This document shows, piece after piece, positions 43,055-51,834 of a stretch of 64,000 bases of DNA; the first letter of the stretch is position 1, and each line of letters starts with the position of its first letter. A model generated the notes under the pieces. That model saw nothing but the letters and a program-made list of their open reading frames with translations. It had not been told where the DNA came from and ran no database searches. Origin of the DNA: MVRV01 sp964469905 (GTDB lineage Bacteria; Desulfobacterota; Syntrophia; Syntrophales; Smithellaceae); the NCBI GenBank assembly GCA_964469905.1, contig CAYXZW010000004.1, forward strand, positions 1 through 64,000, given 5' to 3'. A program made the translations under genes and the position numbers.

Positions 43055-43702
43055 CTATCCTCTTGCCGCGATATCAAGGCGATTCTTTGAGATCCAATTA
43101 TAGAGATTTACAACGGACGTCCCGTATTTTTTCGCCACCCTCGTCTTCGGCACCCCGTCTCTGAGCAATGCGATGATTTCCTCCTGATCCCGATCCAGTT
43201 TGCTTTTCCCCGGACCTTTCGGTCTGCCCAGCTGGACACCTGCTGCTTTTCTTACTCGCAAAGCCTCCGTTGTCCTTGAGCTGATAAGATCCCGCTCGAT
43301 CTCGGACGCCATTGAAAACACCATCAACAGGATCTTGCTTTCGATACTGCCATTGAGTGTCCAGTTATTTTTGATCGCATGGATGTTGATCTCCTGCCGC
43401 TTCGCTTCGCCGATGATCTCCATAATTTCCAGCATCGAACGCCCGAGCCTACTTAGTTCCGCAACAATCAGCCAATCGTCCTTCCCCAGCGAGTCAATCA
43501 CCTCTTTGATCTTGCGTGCCTTCCACGATACTTTCCCCGAGACAACCTCCTCAACAAAATCGACGTTACCCAGCTTGTTGTCGTTGGCATATTTCAAAAT
43601 GTCCGTTTTGTTTTTTTCAAGATCTTGACTGACCGTGCTCACTCGGAGATAGCCGATCACCTTGCTCTGAGTTCTTTCCCTGTTGATCGCCTTTTTGCTC
43701 AT
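43055..43702 (-). CDS. Serine recombinase (resolvase/invertase, Mpi-like)
   Basis: This 215-residue protein has the small serine recombinase layout. Catalytic domain: IGYLRVSTVSQDLEKNK with the nucleophile serine in RVS, then VAELSRLGRSMLEIMEII and FSMASEIERDLISSRTTEAL. The C-terminal DNA-binding HTH is RVAKKYGTSVVNLYNWIS. The sequence is close in style to Bacteroides Mpi-type invertases, which flip promoter segments. I see no clear inverted recombination sites nearby. It marks mobile DNA inside the island. Confidence 0.88.
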   Translation of the reverse strand: MSKKAINRERTQSKVIGYLRVSTVSQDLEKNKTDILKYANDNKLGNVDFVEEVVSGKVSWKARKIKEVIDSLGKDDWLIVAELSRLGRSMLEIMEIIGEAKRQEINIHAIKNNWTLNGSIESKILLMVFSMASEIERDLISSRTTEALRVRKAAGVQLGRPKGPGKSKLDRDQEEIIALLRDGVPKTRVAKKYGTSVVNLYNWISKNRLDIAARG

Positions 43703-44256
43703 GACACCTTCCCTCTTTTCGTCAGTTTTTACTCATAGTAAAATGAATACGCTTAAAACTGATTTAAGCTTTATAATAATATAATATGTATGTCAAACAT
43801 ATTTATATGTCATTAGTGCCACACTATAAACGTTCGTATTCATATTATGAAATAAGAATGTGGATCAGAGTAAATTTATGGCCGGAAAGTAAAGAATGAA
43901 AAGAATGACTGTTTGTAACATCTACCACTACACACATTTGAGCCTGGAATTGCAGTGAGGATTGCCACTTCAAATCTTTAAATATGACTAAGCTATGGGG
44001 ACGGGTACTTAAAGTCTTACAAACCCGATAAAACGAACTGCACGATGCAAAAATGGACAGCAATTGAAGACAATATTGTACCGTTAGATACCGCTGGAAA
44101 GGTAGGATCGGTGTGAATTTGCCGAAGTCTAAAATTAATTAGGAGAGCCATACGCAATATTTCGCGGGATTCTATAAACTGTTCCCCCTGCCTTAGTCAT
44201 TTGGCATATAGATGTGTTTATAATGTCGTGAAGCCCCCGTGTTCTTTTTATGTATA
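43703..44256. other. Intergenic region, no gene seen
   Basis: These 554 bp contain the palindrome GCTTAAA-ACTGA-TTTAAGC (43751-43769), 49 bp upstream of the recombinase start, which could be an operator or part of a recombination site. The rest has no convincing ORF. Confidence 0.5.
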
Positions 44257-45249
44257 TTATTTTGCGATACATTGTTTTAACGAAGTCTCAATATCAATGA
44301 TCTCATTATCTTCTTTGAAATACATGTAGTGTAAATGAAAGCTATCCTGATCATTTTTAATTATTGTGCCTGCAATAGATTTGTCATTATTAGTTATTGA
44401 AGGCATTACGCAAGCGACATATAATTCAATTTCTTTGGATGGTTTCCCTTTAAAACCAAATATATTCCACCATTTTTCACCGCTACCGCTTCTTAAAAGT
44501 TCTCTTATGAAAGTAGCGTAAGCCAAACCTTGTTGGATTGCCTTTGCCGGTGGTTCTTTTGAAATATTTTCATCCTTAAGTTCCATAATACAAAGTTTTG
44601 TCTGCTTCCCCCCCAATCCAATGCGGGACATAATATCAACATGACCATCATGATCCTTACGATATTCCACTTTTTTTATTTTGTTGGCGCTTAAAGGAAT
44701 GGGCATTTGAAAGCGGGCAATCTCTGCAATCCTAACGGGCTGGATGTGGCTTAAAATTTTATTTTTACTGCTCCTTTTTGAAAACTCGGTTAATAATAAA
44801 CTTTCAATTCTATGTTCGTCATTTTTTTTCCCGGAAATGTTTGTTCTTTTGGAACAAGCAGAAAAATATTTTCTGAAATCTTTTGCCTCATTTGACTTCC
44901 ATTCAACATCGTTTCCTAATTGAACATTACATTTAAAATCTCTGTTATTTTTTTCATCATAATCTTTTGTTGAAATAGTTATTTTATCTTTACCCACTTT
45001 AAGCTTTGCGACATCTTGACCTAAATAGCGCAAACTAAATTTCATGCCACGTTTGGCCTCTGTCACATTCATGTATAAATATAAAGGCGCCCATTCATGG
45101 AATTTTTTTTTGTAAGTTCTGATTGTTTCCAAGTTGGCATTTATTTCTTTTGCATACGTCAAATATCTTGTTTGCCACTCCGTATTTTGTTTTAAGAGCT
45201 CCTGTACTTTGGAAATTGTATTTTGGCAGTCATCGATAAAAACGCTCAT
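44257..45249 (-). CDS. PD-(D/E)XK nuclease-like protein paired with MBL-fold protein
   Basis: This 330-residue protein starts at ATG 45249, 2 nt after the MBL gene's stop; GGGAGG inside that gene is its ribosome site. The N-terminal third is helical. The nuclease core is in the second half: HVDIM (D205), then KLCIMELKDE (E223, K225) and AIQQGLAYATFIREL, the D...ExK plus Q-helix pattern of PD-(D/E)XK enzymes. I do not recognise a named family. Tight coupling to an RNase J-like MBL protein suggests that the two act together on nucleic acid. Confidence 0.65.
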   Translation of the reverse strand: MSVFIDDCQNTISKVQELLKQNTEWQTRYLTYAKEINANLETIRTYKKKFHEWAPLYLYMNVTEAKRGMKFSLRYLGQDVAKLKVGKDKITISTKDYDEKNNRDFKCNVQLGNDVEWKSNEAKDFRKYFSACSKRTNISGKKNDEHRIESLLLTEFSKRSSKNKILSHIQPVRIAEIARFQMPIPLSANKIKKVEYRKDHDGHVDIMSRIGLGGKQTKLCIMELKDENISKEPPAKAIQQGLAYATFIRELLRSGSGEKWWNIFGFKGKPSKEIELYVACVMPSITNNDKSIAGTIIKNDQDSFHLHYMYFKEDNEIIDIETSLKQCIAK

Positions 45250-45251
45250 AG

Positions 45252-46499
45252 TTAAACCTCCCAATATTCGCCATTGGAGTGTAATTGAACATTTCTAAAT
45301 ATTTCACTATATTTTTCCGGCATGAAAGTATGGATTGGAACAATTTTGGTTGGTTTCAATGCTTCGGCAAATAGATTCAAATCATCAATGCTCGCATGTC
45401 CTGAGGTATGAATGCTCACTTTGGGTATATTATGTTTTGCTAACCATTCTCGCAAATAAGAGAAAGATTCTTGTTCCCAATAACCTTCCCATTGAGAATA
45501 GACATATACAGAATCTTTGCACAAATCCGCTTTTTCAAGATCCCGCATATGTAGTGGCCGAAAAAGTAAGACGTATTTGGTTGATATTTCTTTCAGGTTA
45601 TCAATAAAGATTCGGTTTTGAGAGTGTTTTTTTAAAAGATCAAACCATTGATTATTTTTTATTTGAACCCGTTGCGATTGCGGAATATAAAGAGCTATCT
45701 TTGGCCAAAATGATTGCGGGATATTCTTATTCCCAGTAGCCTCAAGAATGATGGCAGTATAAAGGTCAATAACCAAGGTTTTTCCGGTTCTCTTGCTAGC
45801 CTTGAAAATGGAAACAATGCGGTCAATATTTTGGGAGGAGGTATGCACAAGAGTAAGGCCGCTTGCATTTGTAAGAGTATTTACAAACTTCTGCTCAATG
45901 TCTTCTTCACGTGGGAAAGATTCATGCTTTTTTAATCTACCGAGAGTAGAGCCCTCTAATAATAAAACATCAATGCACTCCGGTGGATTGGCGATTAATC
46001 TTTCTGTCAGTTTAGCCTTTCGACCATGCATCCTGAAATCACCGCTATATAATAAACGTTTTCCATCTGCTTCAATCAAGAGCGAATAAGCATCATATCC
46101 GGAATGGTCAATTAAAAAAGGTGTAACTTTGAAAGGTCCAAGTTCAATGGGTATTTCAGATTTCAGATTCAAGCCATCGGCAGGTATTGGCCAATTACTT
46201 GGTAAAAAACGGGATGCTTGTGTTAATATTCTTCGAGCATTAGCACCCATTATTATAGGTATCTTGCTGCTGATATGAGCAAGTAACCCAAAATGATCTA
46301 AATGAGGATGTGAAATCAGTATTGCCAAAAGCGAATCATCGTTGCCATCAAAACCAGAAATATCAGGCAAATATTTAGCATCATTCTTTTTGGCATCAAG
46401 CGGTAAGCCAAGATCAATGATCAGCCGTTGACCATTAGAAATAATTTCAACGCAACTTCCTCCAATCTCTTTAGCACCACGGTGAATGCATACTTGCAT
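45252..46499 (-). CDS. Metallo-beta-lactamase-fold hydrolase, RNase J/beta-CASP-like
   Basis: This 415-residue protein starts at ATG 46499 (AGGA 6 nt upstream; the frame extends to TTG 46514). The zinc motifs are complete: SHPHLDH (63-69), then IDHSGYDAYS, YSGDFRMHGR, SIHTSGHAS and IVPIHTF at the C-terminus. The opening HRGAKEIGGSCVEI matches RNase J and beta-CASP nucleases, and an inserted region after residue 180 is consistent with a beta-CASP domain. It probably cuts RNA or DNA using two zinc ions. Unlike housekeeping RNase J (about 550 aa) it is short and coupled to a PD-(D/E)XK gene. Confidence 0.82.
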   Translation of the reverse strand: MQVCIHRGAKEIGGSCVEIISNGQRLIIDLGLPLDAKKNDAKYLPDISGFDGNDDSLLAILISHPHLDHFGLLAHISSKIPIIMGANARRILTQASRFLPSNWPIPADGLNLKSEIPIELGPFKVTPFLIDHSGYDAYSLLIEADGKRLLYSGDFRMHGRKAKLTERLIANPPECIDVLLLEGSTLGRLKKHESFPREEDIEQKFVNTLTNASGLTLVHTSSQNIDRIVSIFKASKRTGKTLVIDLYTAIILEATGNKNIPQSFWPKIALYIPQSQRVQIKNNQWFDLLKKHSQNRIFIDNLKEISTKYVLLFRPLHMRDLEKADLCKDSVYVYSQWEGYWEQESFSYLREWLAKHNIPKVSIHTSGHASIDDLNLFAEALKPTKIVPIHTFMPEKYSEIFRNVQLHSNGEYWEV

Positions 46500-46571
46500 T
46501 AGAAATCCTGTCAAACTTACTTACCAAGGGTCTAAATACCTAGGAGTAACTCCATTAGCTTTTCATGCAAC

Positions 46572-46895
46572 TTATCTTAGCATCCCTGTGTTTGTTGCTA
46601 CGCTAACACAACGATCATCCCAAAGCTCAACCATATCAAAGTCTTTTACATTGGTAACTTCAAGTTTCGGCAAACCATGTGCAACAAGCCATTCATGGAT
46701 ATATCGTATTGCTTCATCCCCATGTGTCACTCTGGCTGTAAATATCTTGACGCATTTCCCTTCGGCAATCCAACTTTTCACTCGGTCCAGCATTGGTAGT
46801 ATAGGTTTACCGATGTGTTCAATACCTATCCAATCATTGTATTCAGCCAGCGTCCCATCAAGATCAACACCTATCCACTGATTACCCTTGTTCAT
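46572..46895 (-). CDS. Small HAD-like hydrolase
   Basis: This 107-residue protein has IGVDLDGTLAEYN (nucleophile aspartates), VKIFTARV (motif II threonine) and VELWDDRCVSV (motif IV), a minimal HAD fold as seen in phage-encoded phosphatases. GGAG lies about 12 nt before ATG. It reads with the neighbouring minus-strand genes but is separated by 72 bp from the MBL gene and 48 bp from the DUF2779 gene. Substrate unknown; it may process nucleic-acid ends. Confidence 0.78.
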   Translation of the reverse strand: MNKGNQWIGVDLDGTLAEYNDWIGIEHIGKPILPMLDRVKSWIAEGKCVKIFTARVTHGDEAIRYIHEWLVAHGLPKLEVTNVKDFDMVELWDDRCVSVATNTGMLR

Positions 46896-46943
46896 TTGCT
46901 ATATGTCTCCATACTTTTTAAGGGATCTTCTTTGATAGCACTG

Positions 46944-48410
46944 TCATGTAAACTTGTATAACTTCTCTACGATATCAACCATACCCATGGTATCTAATCC
47001 ACAATATTCTTCCAGTAACTTTCTGACCTTGGCCCTATCTTCATTATCTTCTGAAAATGTAACCCTTAAATATTCGCTACTAGCTGTCCCACCATCACCA
47101 ATCTCCATATCATCATATGACTTACCTGTAAGTACCGGCAATACTTTCTTGAGCGAACAACTGCCATCCTGCTTGGGATGATAATAAGCAAAATCCCTGA
47201 AAGGCTGAAGTAAATCAACAATTCTTTCTTCTATAGATGCCACCCATTTTTTATATTCGGGAAGGACATCGGTACATCTTTTAAGAATACCTATCTCAAA
47301 ACCAGCATTATATGCAATTACAGAACCTTTGGCGCCCATAACTTCGTTTAGCTTTGCCATAAACTCCGGACGCGGATCATTAGTTCCATCTGCCAGAAAT
47401 GAAAAATGTTCTGGTCTGGCCCCTTTTTCTTTAACAACATGCACGGAGAATTGGAAGGGGATTTGCTGATAAGGTTTGGAATCATCGAACATCGGAATAC
47501 CTGAAGAACATGTCTCAAAATCCATGTAATAAGCAGGATATTGAATTGTATCTAAAAACCCTTTTACCATCTCCAAATCAACATAAGGTTTCTTCGATTT
47601 TTCACAATCAACCTGTATTTGATTCTTTTCGTTTAGCTTAATTTTGTCAGGTATTTTAACTAAATCAAGGATGTCATCTTTAATCAAGGCTAGGGGAAGG
47701 TTCTTGTTTCTGTAAAGCAAGAATACATTTCTTTCCGGCAGGAATGACCAGCATATATCTATTATTGGGCACTCGTATGGATCATTGCAATGTGTGCCAA
47801 TGCCTATCTCGGGACATGTTTCAGCGGTAATAGCTTTAACCATTTCTACAACATCATTTTCAATTGCCTTACTGTATGATGTTTTTATTTCTTTAGTAAC
47901 ATCAATCTTTTTAAATAATTTATAAGGATCTATATCTCCCTTGCGAACATAAGTATTATCAATGCACATTAAATAACATTTATCTATCTTTATCCCGGCT
48001 CCGGAATAAACATAATATTGAAAACCAATATCAGCGTAATTAACATCCTTCAAGTCTGTCGAACTTTTAACTTCAATCAAGTTCCACTTGCCCCAGCCAG
48101 TCGGTTCTAAAATATCCGCCCTTGCATAGCAATTCTTATATGCCAAAGCCGCTTCAAATATTGGGACTCTTTTTAGTATAAGTTCCCTGGTTGATTTCAG
48201 GCCTTCTTCAAATGATTTGCTATGATCAACTTCTATACCTTCTGGAAATAATTTCTTTGAATAGTCGCCTACGAGATGTCCCTGTGAAAATATGGCTTGA
48301 GTGGATTCATCCGGTTCAGGAATGGATTCCGATTCATTATAAATATACCAAAGCAGCTTTTTACACTGTAACCCGTTAAGATATTTTGTTTTGGATAGTC
48401 TTATGCTCAT
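46944..48410 (-). CDS. Cas4/RecB-like Fe-S nuclease fused to DEDD exonuclease (DUF2779)
   Basis: This 488-residue protein has two nuclease modules. N-terminal: a PD-(D/E)XK site D99 and E113-V-K115 (NLIEVKSST), followed by GFQYYVYS, framed by four cysteines C16 and C208-x5-C214-x5-C220, the Cas4/AddB pattern for a 4Fe-4S cluster. C-terminal (290-488): an RNase H-like exonuclease with MDFET (D297, E299), IAYNAGFEIGIL and a final EYCGLDTMGM. DUF2779 proteins are known by sequence only. No cas genes or CRISPR array lie in the window. A decayed paralogous C-terminus lies at 49240-49664. Confidence 0.82.
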   Translation of the reverse strand: MSIRLSKTKYLNGLQCKKLLWYIYNESESIPEPDESTQAIFSQGHLVGDYSKKLFPEGIEVDHSKSFEEGLKSTRELILKRVPIFEAALAYKNCYARADILEPTGWGKWNLIEVKSSTDLKDVNYADIGFQYYVYSGAGIKIDKCYLMCIDNTYVRKGDIDPYKLFKKIDVTKEIKTSYSKAIENDVVEMVKAITAETCPEIGIGTHCNDPYECPIIDICWSFLPERNVFLLYRNKNLPLALIKDDILDLVKIPDKIKLNEKNQIQVDCEKSKKPYVDLEMVKGFLDTIQYPAYYMDFETCSSGIPMFDDSKPYQQIPFQFSVHVVKEKGARPEHFSFLADGTNDPRPEFMAKLNEVMGAKGSVIAYNAGFEIGILKRCTDVLPEYKKWVASIEERIVDLLQPFRDFAYYHPKQDGSCSLKKVLPVLTGKSYDDMEIGDGGTASSEYLRVTFSEDNEDRAKVRKLLEEYCGLDTMGMVDIVEKLYKFT

Positions 48411-48492
48411 AGGGTTATTTTGTCATTTTCTGCTTTAATCATAAGAGAATGAACATCATTTAAGTGAATTCTGTATCTTTTCAAATATACTT

Positions 48493-49143
48493 TCACAACA
48501 ATACTTTGAAGTAAGGATATGATACAATAAGAAGTCCAAATATAATCGTATATGCAATTAAAGTTAATGCTTTTGATTCGACTACTAATTTTAGGGCAGA
48601 TCCCAGTGATTTTTTAGGTGACCAGAAAATTAGAAATTTAAAATAAAAAAGCGAGCTGCCTTCATCAAGCACGAGATGACTTAGATAACCTGCGCCTAGG
48701 GCAATGGCTATATAAAACCTCAACCTCATACCTAAATCGACTACCTGTAAAGCAAGGAATGATCCAAGCGTTATAATAACCGCAGCTGGTATTGAATGCC
48801 AAATTCCCCTATGAGTGGTCATCTTTTTTATAATAGGACTAATCACGAACTTAACTGCCAGCACAGCAATTATAACTCGCAATATAATTTCACCGTTATC
48901 GGATAGTATAGCTTTGAAATAGCTGTATGTTAATGCACCTACGGCCAATGAAAGCAATGATGAGGCAACGTGAAAAGGCACGGAAGTGTCCGAGTCCAAA
49001 TCTGGTAAAATCGAGCCGATTGCTATGGCCACGGTGATTAAAAATGCTTTGGGCTGAGGGAGAAGCCCGTTAGATAAGATGAATATCAAAGCTGCACCAC
49101 CTAAAACTACGCCGGCAGAAATGTGCGTATTGAAGCTGGCCAT
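48493..49143 (-). CDS. YdjM-like membrane metal-dependent hydrolase (DUF457)
   Basis: This 216-residue membrane protein starts MASFNTHISAGVVLG and contains GSILPDLDSDTS, TTHRGIWHSIPAA and GYLSHLVLDEGS: histidine and aspartate positions typical of the YdjM/DUF457 family, spread over about six membrane helices. In E. coli YdjM is SOS-regulated; the biochemical activity is not established. It reads in the same direction as the flanking nuclease genes but is 82 bp from the DUF2779 gene. Confidence 0.85.
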   Translation of the reverse strand: MASFNTHISAGVVLGGAALIFILSNGLLPQPKAFLITVAIAIGSILPDLDSDTSVPFHVASSLLSLAVGALTYSYFKAILSDNGEIILRVIIAVLAVKFVISPIIKKMTTHRGIWHSIPAAVIITLGSFLALQVVDLGMRLRFYIAIALGAGYLSHLVLDEGSSLFYFKFLIFWSPKKSLGSALKLVVESKALTLIAYTIIFGLLIVSYPYFKVLL

Positions 49144-49239
49144 TAAATTTTTCCCTTTATCTATTATACTGAGGTAAAATAATTATTCCGGTTTAAGCTA
49201 ACTTTATTATTTATATGCCCCTAGGACGATCTTCTCTTT

Positions 49240-49664
49240 CAAATTCTACTGCTAAAGTAATGGACAATCTTCACCATGGCTAATGTATTTTGACCACAGT
49301 AATTCAGCATATGCTTGCGCAATGTTTCCTTACGTTTTGTTGCTGTATCTGGATGTATCGCTTCAAAAAACGCTGCCTGTGCTTCCATTCCATCGTGTAC
49401 CTCTTCAAGTTATTCATAATTAAATTCAGGCGAAACTGTTTGCAGTACTGCCTTAATAGACCATGAACCATTCATATCTTGATGGTAATAGCAGCTACGT
49501 AGAAGTGGAAGCAGGTCACATATTCTACCCTGAATTGCTGTCAAAGCACCCCCTATATTGGAAAGAGCTCAATTAAAACACCAATAACCATTCTTTCAAA
49601 ATGACCATAGGTGATAATTGACCCTTCTTTTTCAAGGTCAAGGATCATTTGTTCTGCATGGTTC
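49240..49664 (-). pseudogene. Decayed DUF2779 exonuclease C-terminus
   Basis: Translating the minus strand gives AEQMILDLEKEGSIITYGHF, then a shift of frame, then RICDLLPLLRSCYYHQDMNG and a final HMLNYCGQNTLAMVKIVHYF. These match the C-terminal exonuclease of DUF2779 proteins (compare RIVDLLQPFRDFAYYHP and LEEYCGLDTMGMVDIVEKLY in the intact gene at 46944). At least one frameshift and one in-frame TAA interrupt it, and the N-terminal part is absent. It is only moderately similar to the intact copy, so it is a separate former gene rather than a recent duplicate. Confidence 0.7.
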
Positions 49665-49692
49665 CGCACAGCAAGCCCCTTTAACAGTTTTT

Positions 49693-51834
49693 TCAAGAAA
49701 ACCTATAGAAAACAAATGCCAGCAATTCCATTTCCCTAATTTCAAAGAGAATCTTAAACGGGAGATGCATAATCATCTGTTTTTCGGTTTCAGACACTGA
49801 CAGAAGAGTTAAATCGACCAATGTCTTCAATTGTTTTATTTCTTCGGCAAGCTTCTTGGTCCCTTTGAAAACACTCTGTCGATAATAATCAGCCTTCTCC
49901 CAGATCTGTTTATTGCCCGCATTGCCGATGTTGATCGTGTGCTCCAGAAGAGCAATATTGCCAATCTTCCATATCCAGTCGTCATAGTTCTCATTTGTCG
50001 ACTTCAGCCAGACATCCTTCAATTCCTGATAATTCACGGCGTTCTGTGAAAATACGTGTTCACGCTGTATCTGGATGCCGTCATCCTCATCTATGTCATA
50101 GTCGAAAATCCTACTCAATTCTTCATCTGAGTAGTCATAAACCATGCGTTCATATTCATAGAGGACATACTTGAAGTTTCCATACCCCAGATCTCAGACA
50201 AGATATTCCTTTTTATATCCAAAGGAAAAATTGCGGACATGGTCGACAATTTTATCCACATAGTTAGATTCCCAGACGAAGCTACCGACCGGACGCTTTC
50301 CGATAGTCCAGATTGCGAGCTCGTTTTCTTCAATAAGATTGAAGATCGTTACCGGCTTCGAGGCAAACTGACTGAATTCGTCAATTTGTCCAATGCACAT
50401 TCCATATCGGTCTTTCAAAAATCCGAATAGGTCCCTATATGGTCTAATCAGCTCAATGTCCCGTGAAACCCCAGATTCAGCTGTCAGTGCAGCAAGCTTG
50501 GCATTTGCTCCCTTGATCCGGTCAATCTCCTCAAACAGATTGATGGCGGCCATCTCCCCCGTCTTGGGAATACTCTGTCCCGGTTCAAGCATGGACATGG
50601 TTTGTGGAGGTGTATTTTTATATATCTCAACCAGCAGCGCCTTGCTAAATACCGACAGCCCCAGGATGCTGAAAAGCTGTTTGAATGGATACCAGGTCTT
50701 GGCAATATAAGGGTCTTTGTGACTATAAGCCAATTCACAGGGGACTGCCGTGTCAGCAACATAGCGCAGGAAAGATATGATGCTACGGATCTTGTCCGCC
50801 AGATATGGGATAATGACTTTGATGTTGTCATTCTGCAGCACCAACGTTTCGCGGAACACCTTATTAATGGACTCGTAAATCCTGTCTTCGCCGGATTCGT
50901 ACCAAACCTCTACCTTGCGTTTATTGTCTCCTTCATCATTGAGCAGGTCGTTCAGGTACTTCCGGTAGAAGCCTTCCCGGAGCAGCATGAAGTTTAGAAT
51001 CCGTATGACGTCGGCCTCGGCGCTCTCCGGCTTAGGATAGATTTTGAGCGAACAGAGAAGCTCTATGGTTTCAAAAAGTCCGCCGAACATGTTATCAATA
51101 TCACGGTCCAGGTCAATATCCTTTTCAACCTTCTGTGCGTAGAACATCAGGGTGCTCTTGAGCTTTTCCGTATTGGTCAATCGCTTGCCCCGATCGGTTT
51201 GAGAAACGAACAGGGTTCCCGCCAGTTCTAGGTTATCCTCGACCAATATCTGTACGACTTGAAGATTCTGCTGAACAAACCGCTTTAAGTCGTCCCGGCG
51301 CGGAAAATCCGCCAGCCGGCGGCGGAAATAGTCGTAAGTTACCCTGATGCGACGATTGCTTTTCGTCTTCGGCTCTATCGCTGTGCCACTAACAAGATGC
51401 AGGAAATACTCGTGGTCCACCTTGCCGGGGATCAGTTTGGGAATAGCGGCATTGAAGATATGCGACACGATGGCGGCATCCTGAAAGGCGAGGAGAAAGA
51501 GAAAAAAGGTTATGGTGCGCTGCTGGCCATCGATGACAAAATAGAAGTCGTTGCCTGTGTCCAACTGCGCCAGCAGCTCGTGGCGCAGGATGTCCTGATT
51601 TACATATTCATCCAGCTGGGCATAACTGACCTTGGCAAGATAGATGCTACCCAACAAGTAGGGCAGGTATTCCGCTTCTTCAATGGCAAATACCAAGTCG
51701 TTCCAGAAGTCCTCGATGTGCTTCTCCTCCCAGGAGAATGGACGCTGGTACTTGGGCATCAACAACTGCCTTTTGCCGCCGAACATTTCCGTATAGTAGT
51801 TACAGATGGAAACCTTGATCTTGTCAGTGGTCAA
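49693..51834 (-). pseudogene. GmrSD-like type IV restriction enzyme (DUF262-DUF1524) interrupted by in-frame UGA
   Basis: One frame runs from TTG 51834 to 49693 (713 codons) with a single stop, TGA at 50194-50196. The first part (546 aa) has MPKYQRPFSWEE and VIDGQQRTITFF, the DUF262 ATP/GTP-using DGQQR motif. After the stop the frame continues DLGYGNFKYVLYEYERM and then DUF1524 with QREHVFSQ and IGNIALLEHTINIGN, the His-Asn nuclease. GmrSD enzymes cut glucosylated or otherwise modified phage DNA. A single change (for example CGA to TGA) would explain the break; a separate downstream start at ATG 50145 could yield the nuclease part alone. Its start overlaps the TIR gene's stop. Confidence 0.8.

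Noticed and set aside
50194..50196. UGA as a selenocysteine codon
   Set aside because: No Cys or Sec is expected in this linker between DUF262 and DUF1524 and no obvious SECIS hairpin was seen; a nonsense change is simpler.
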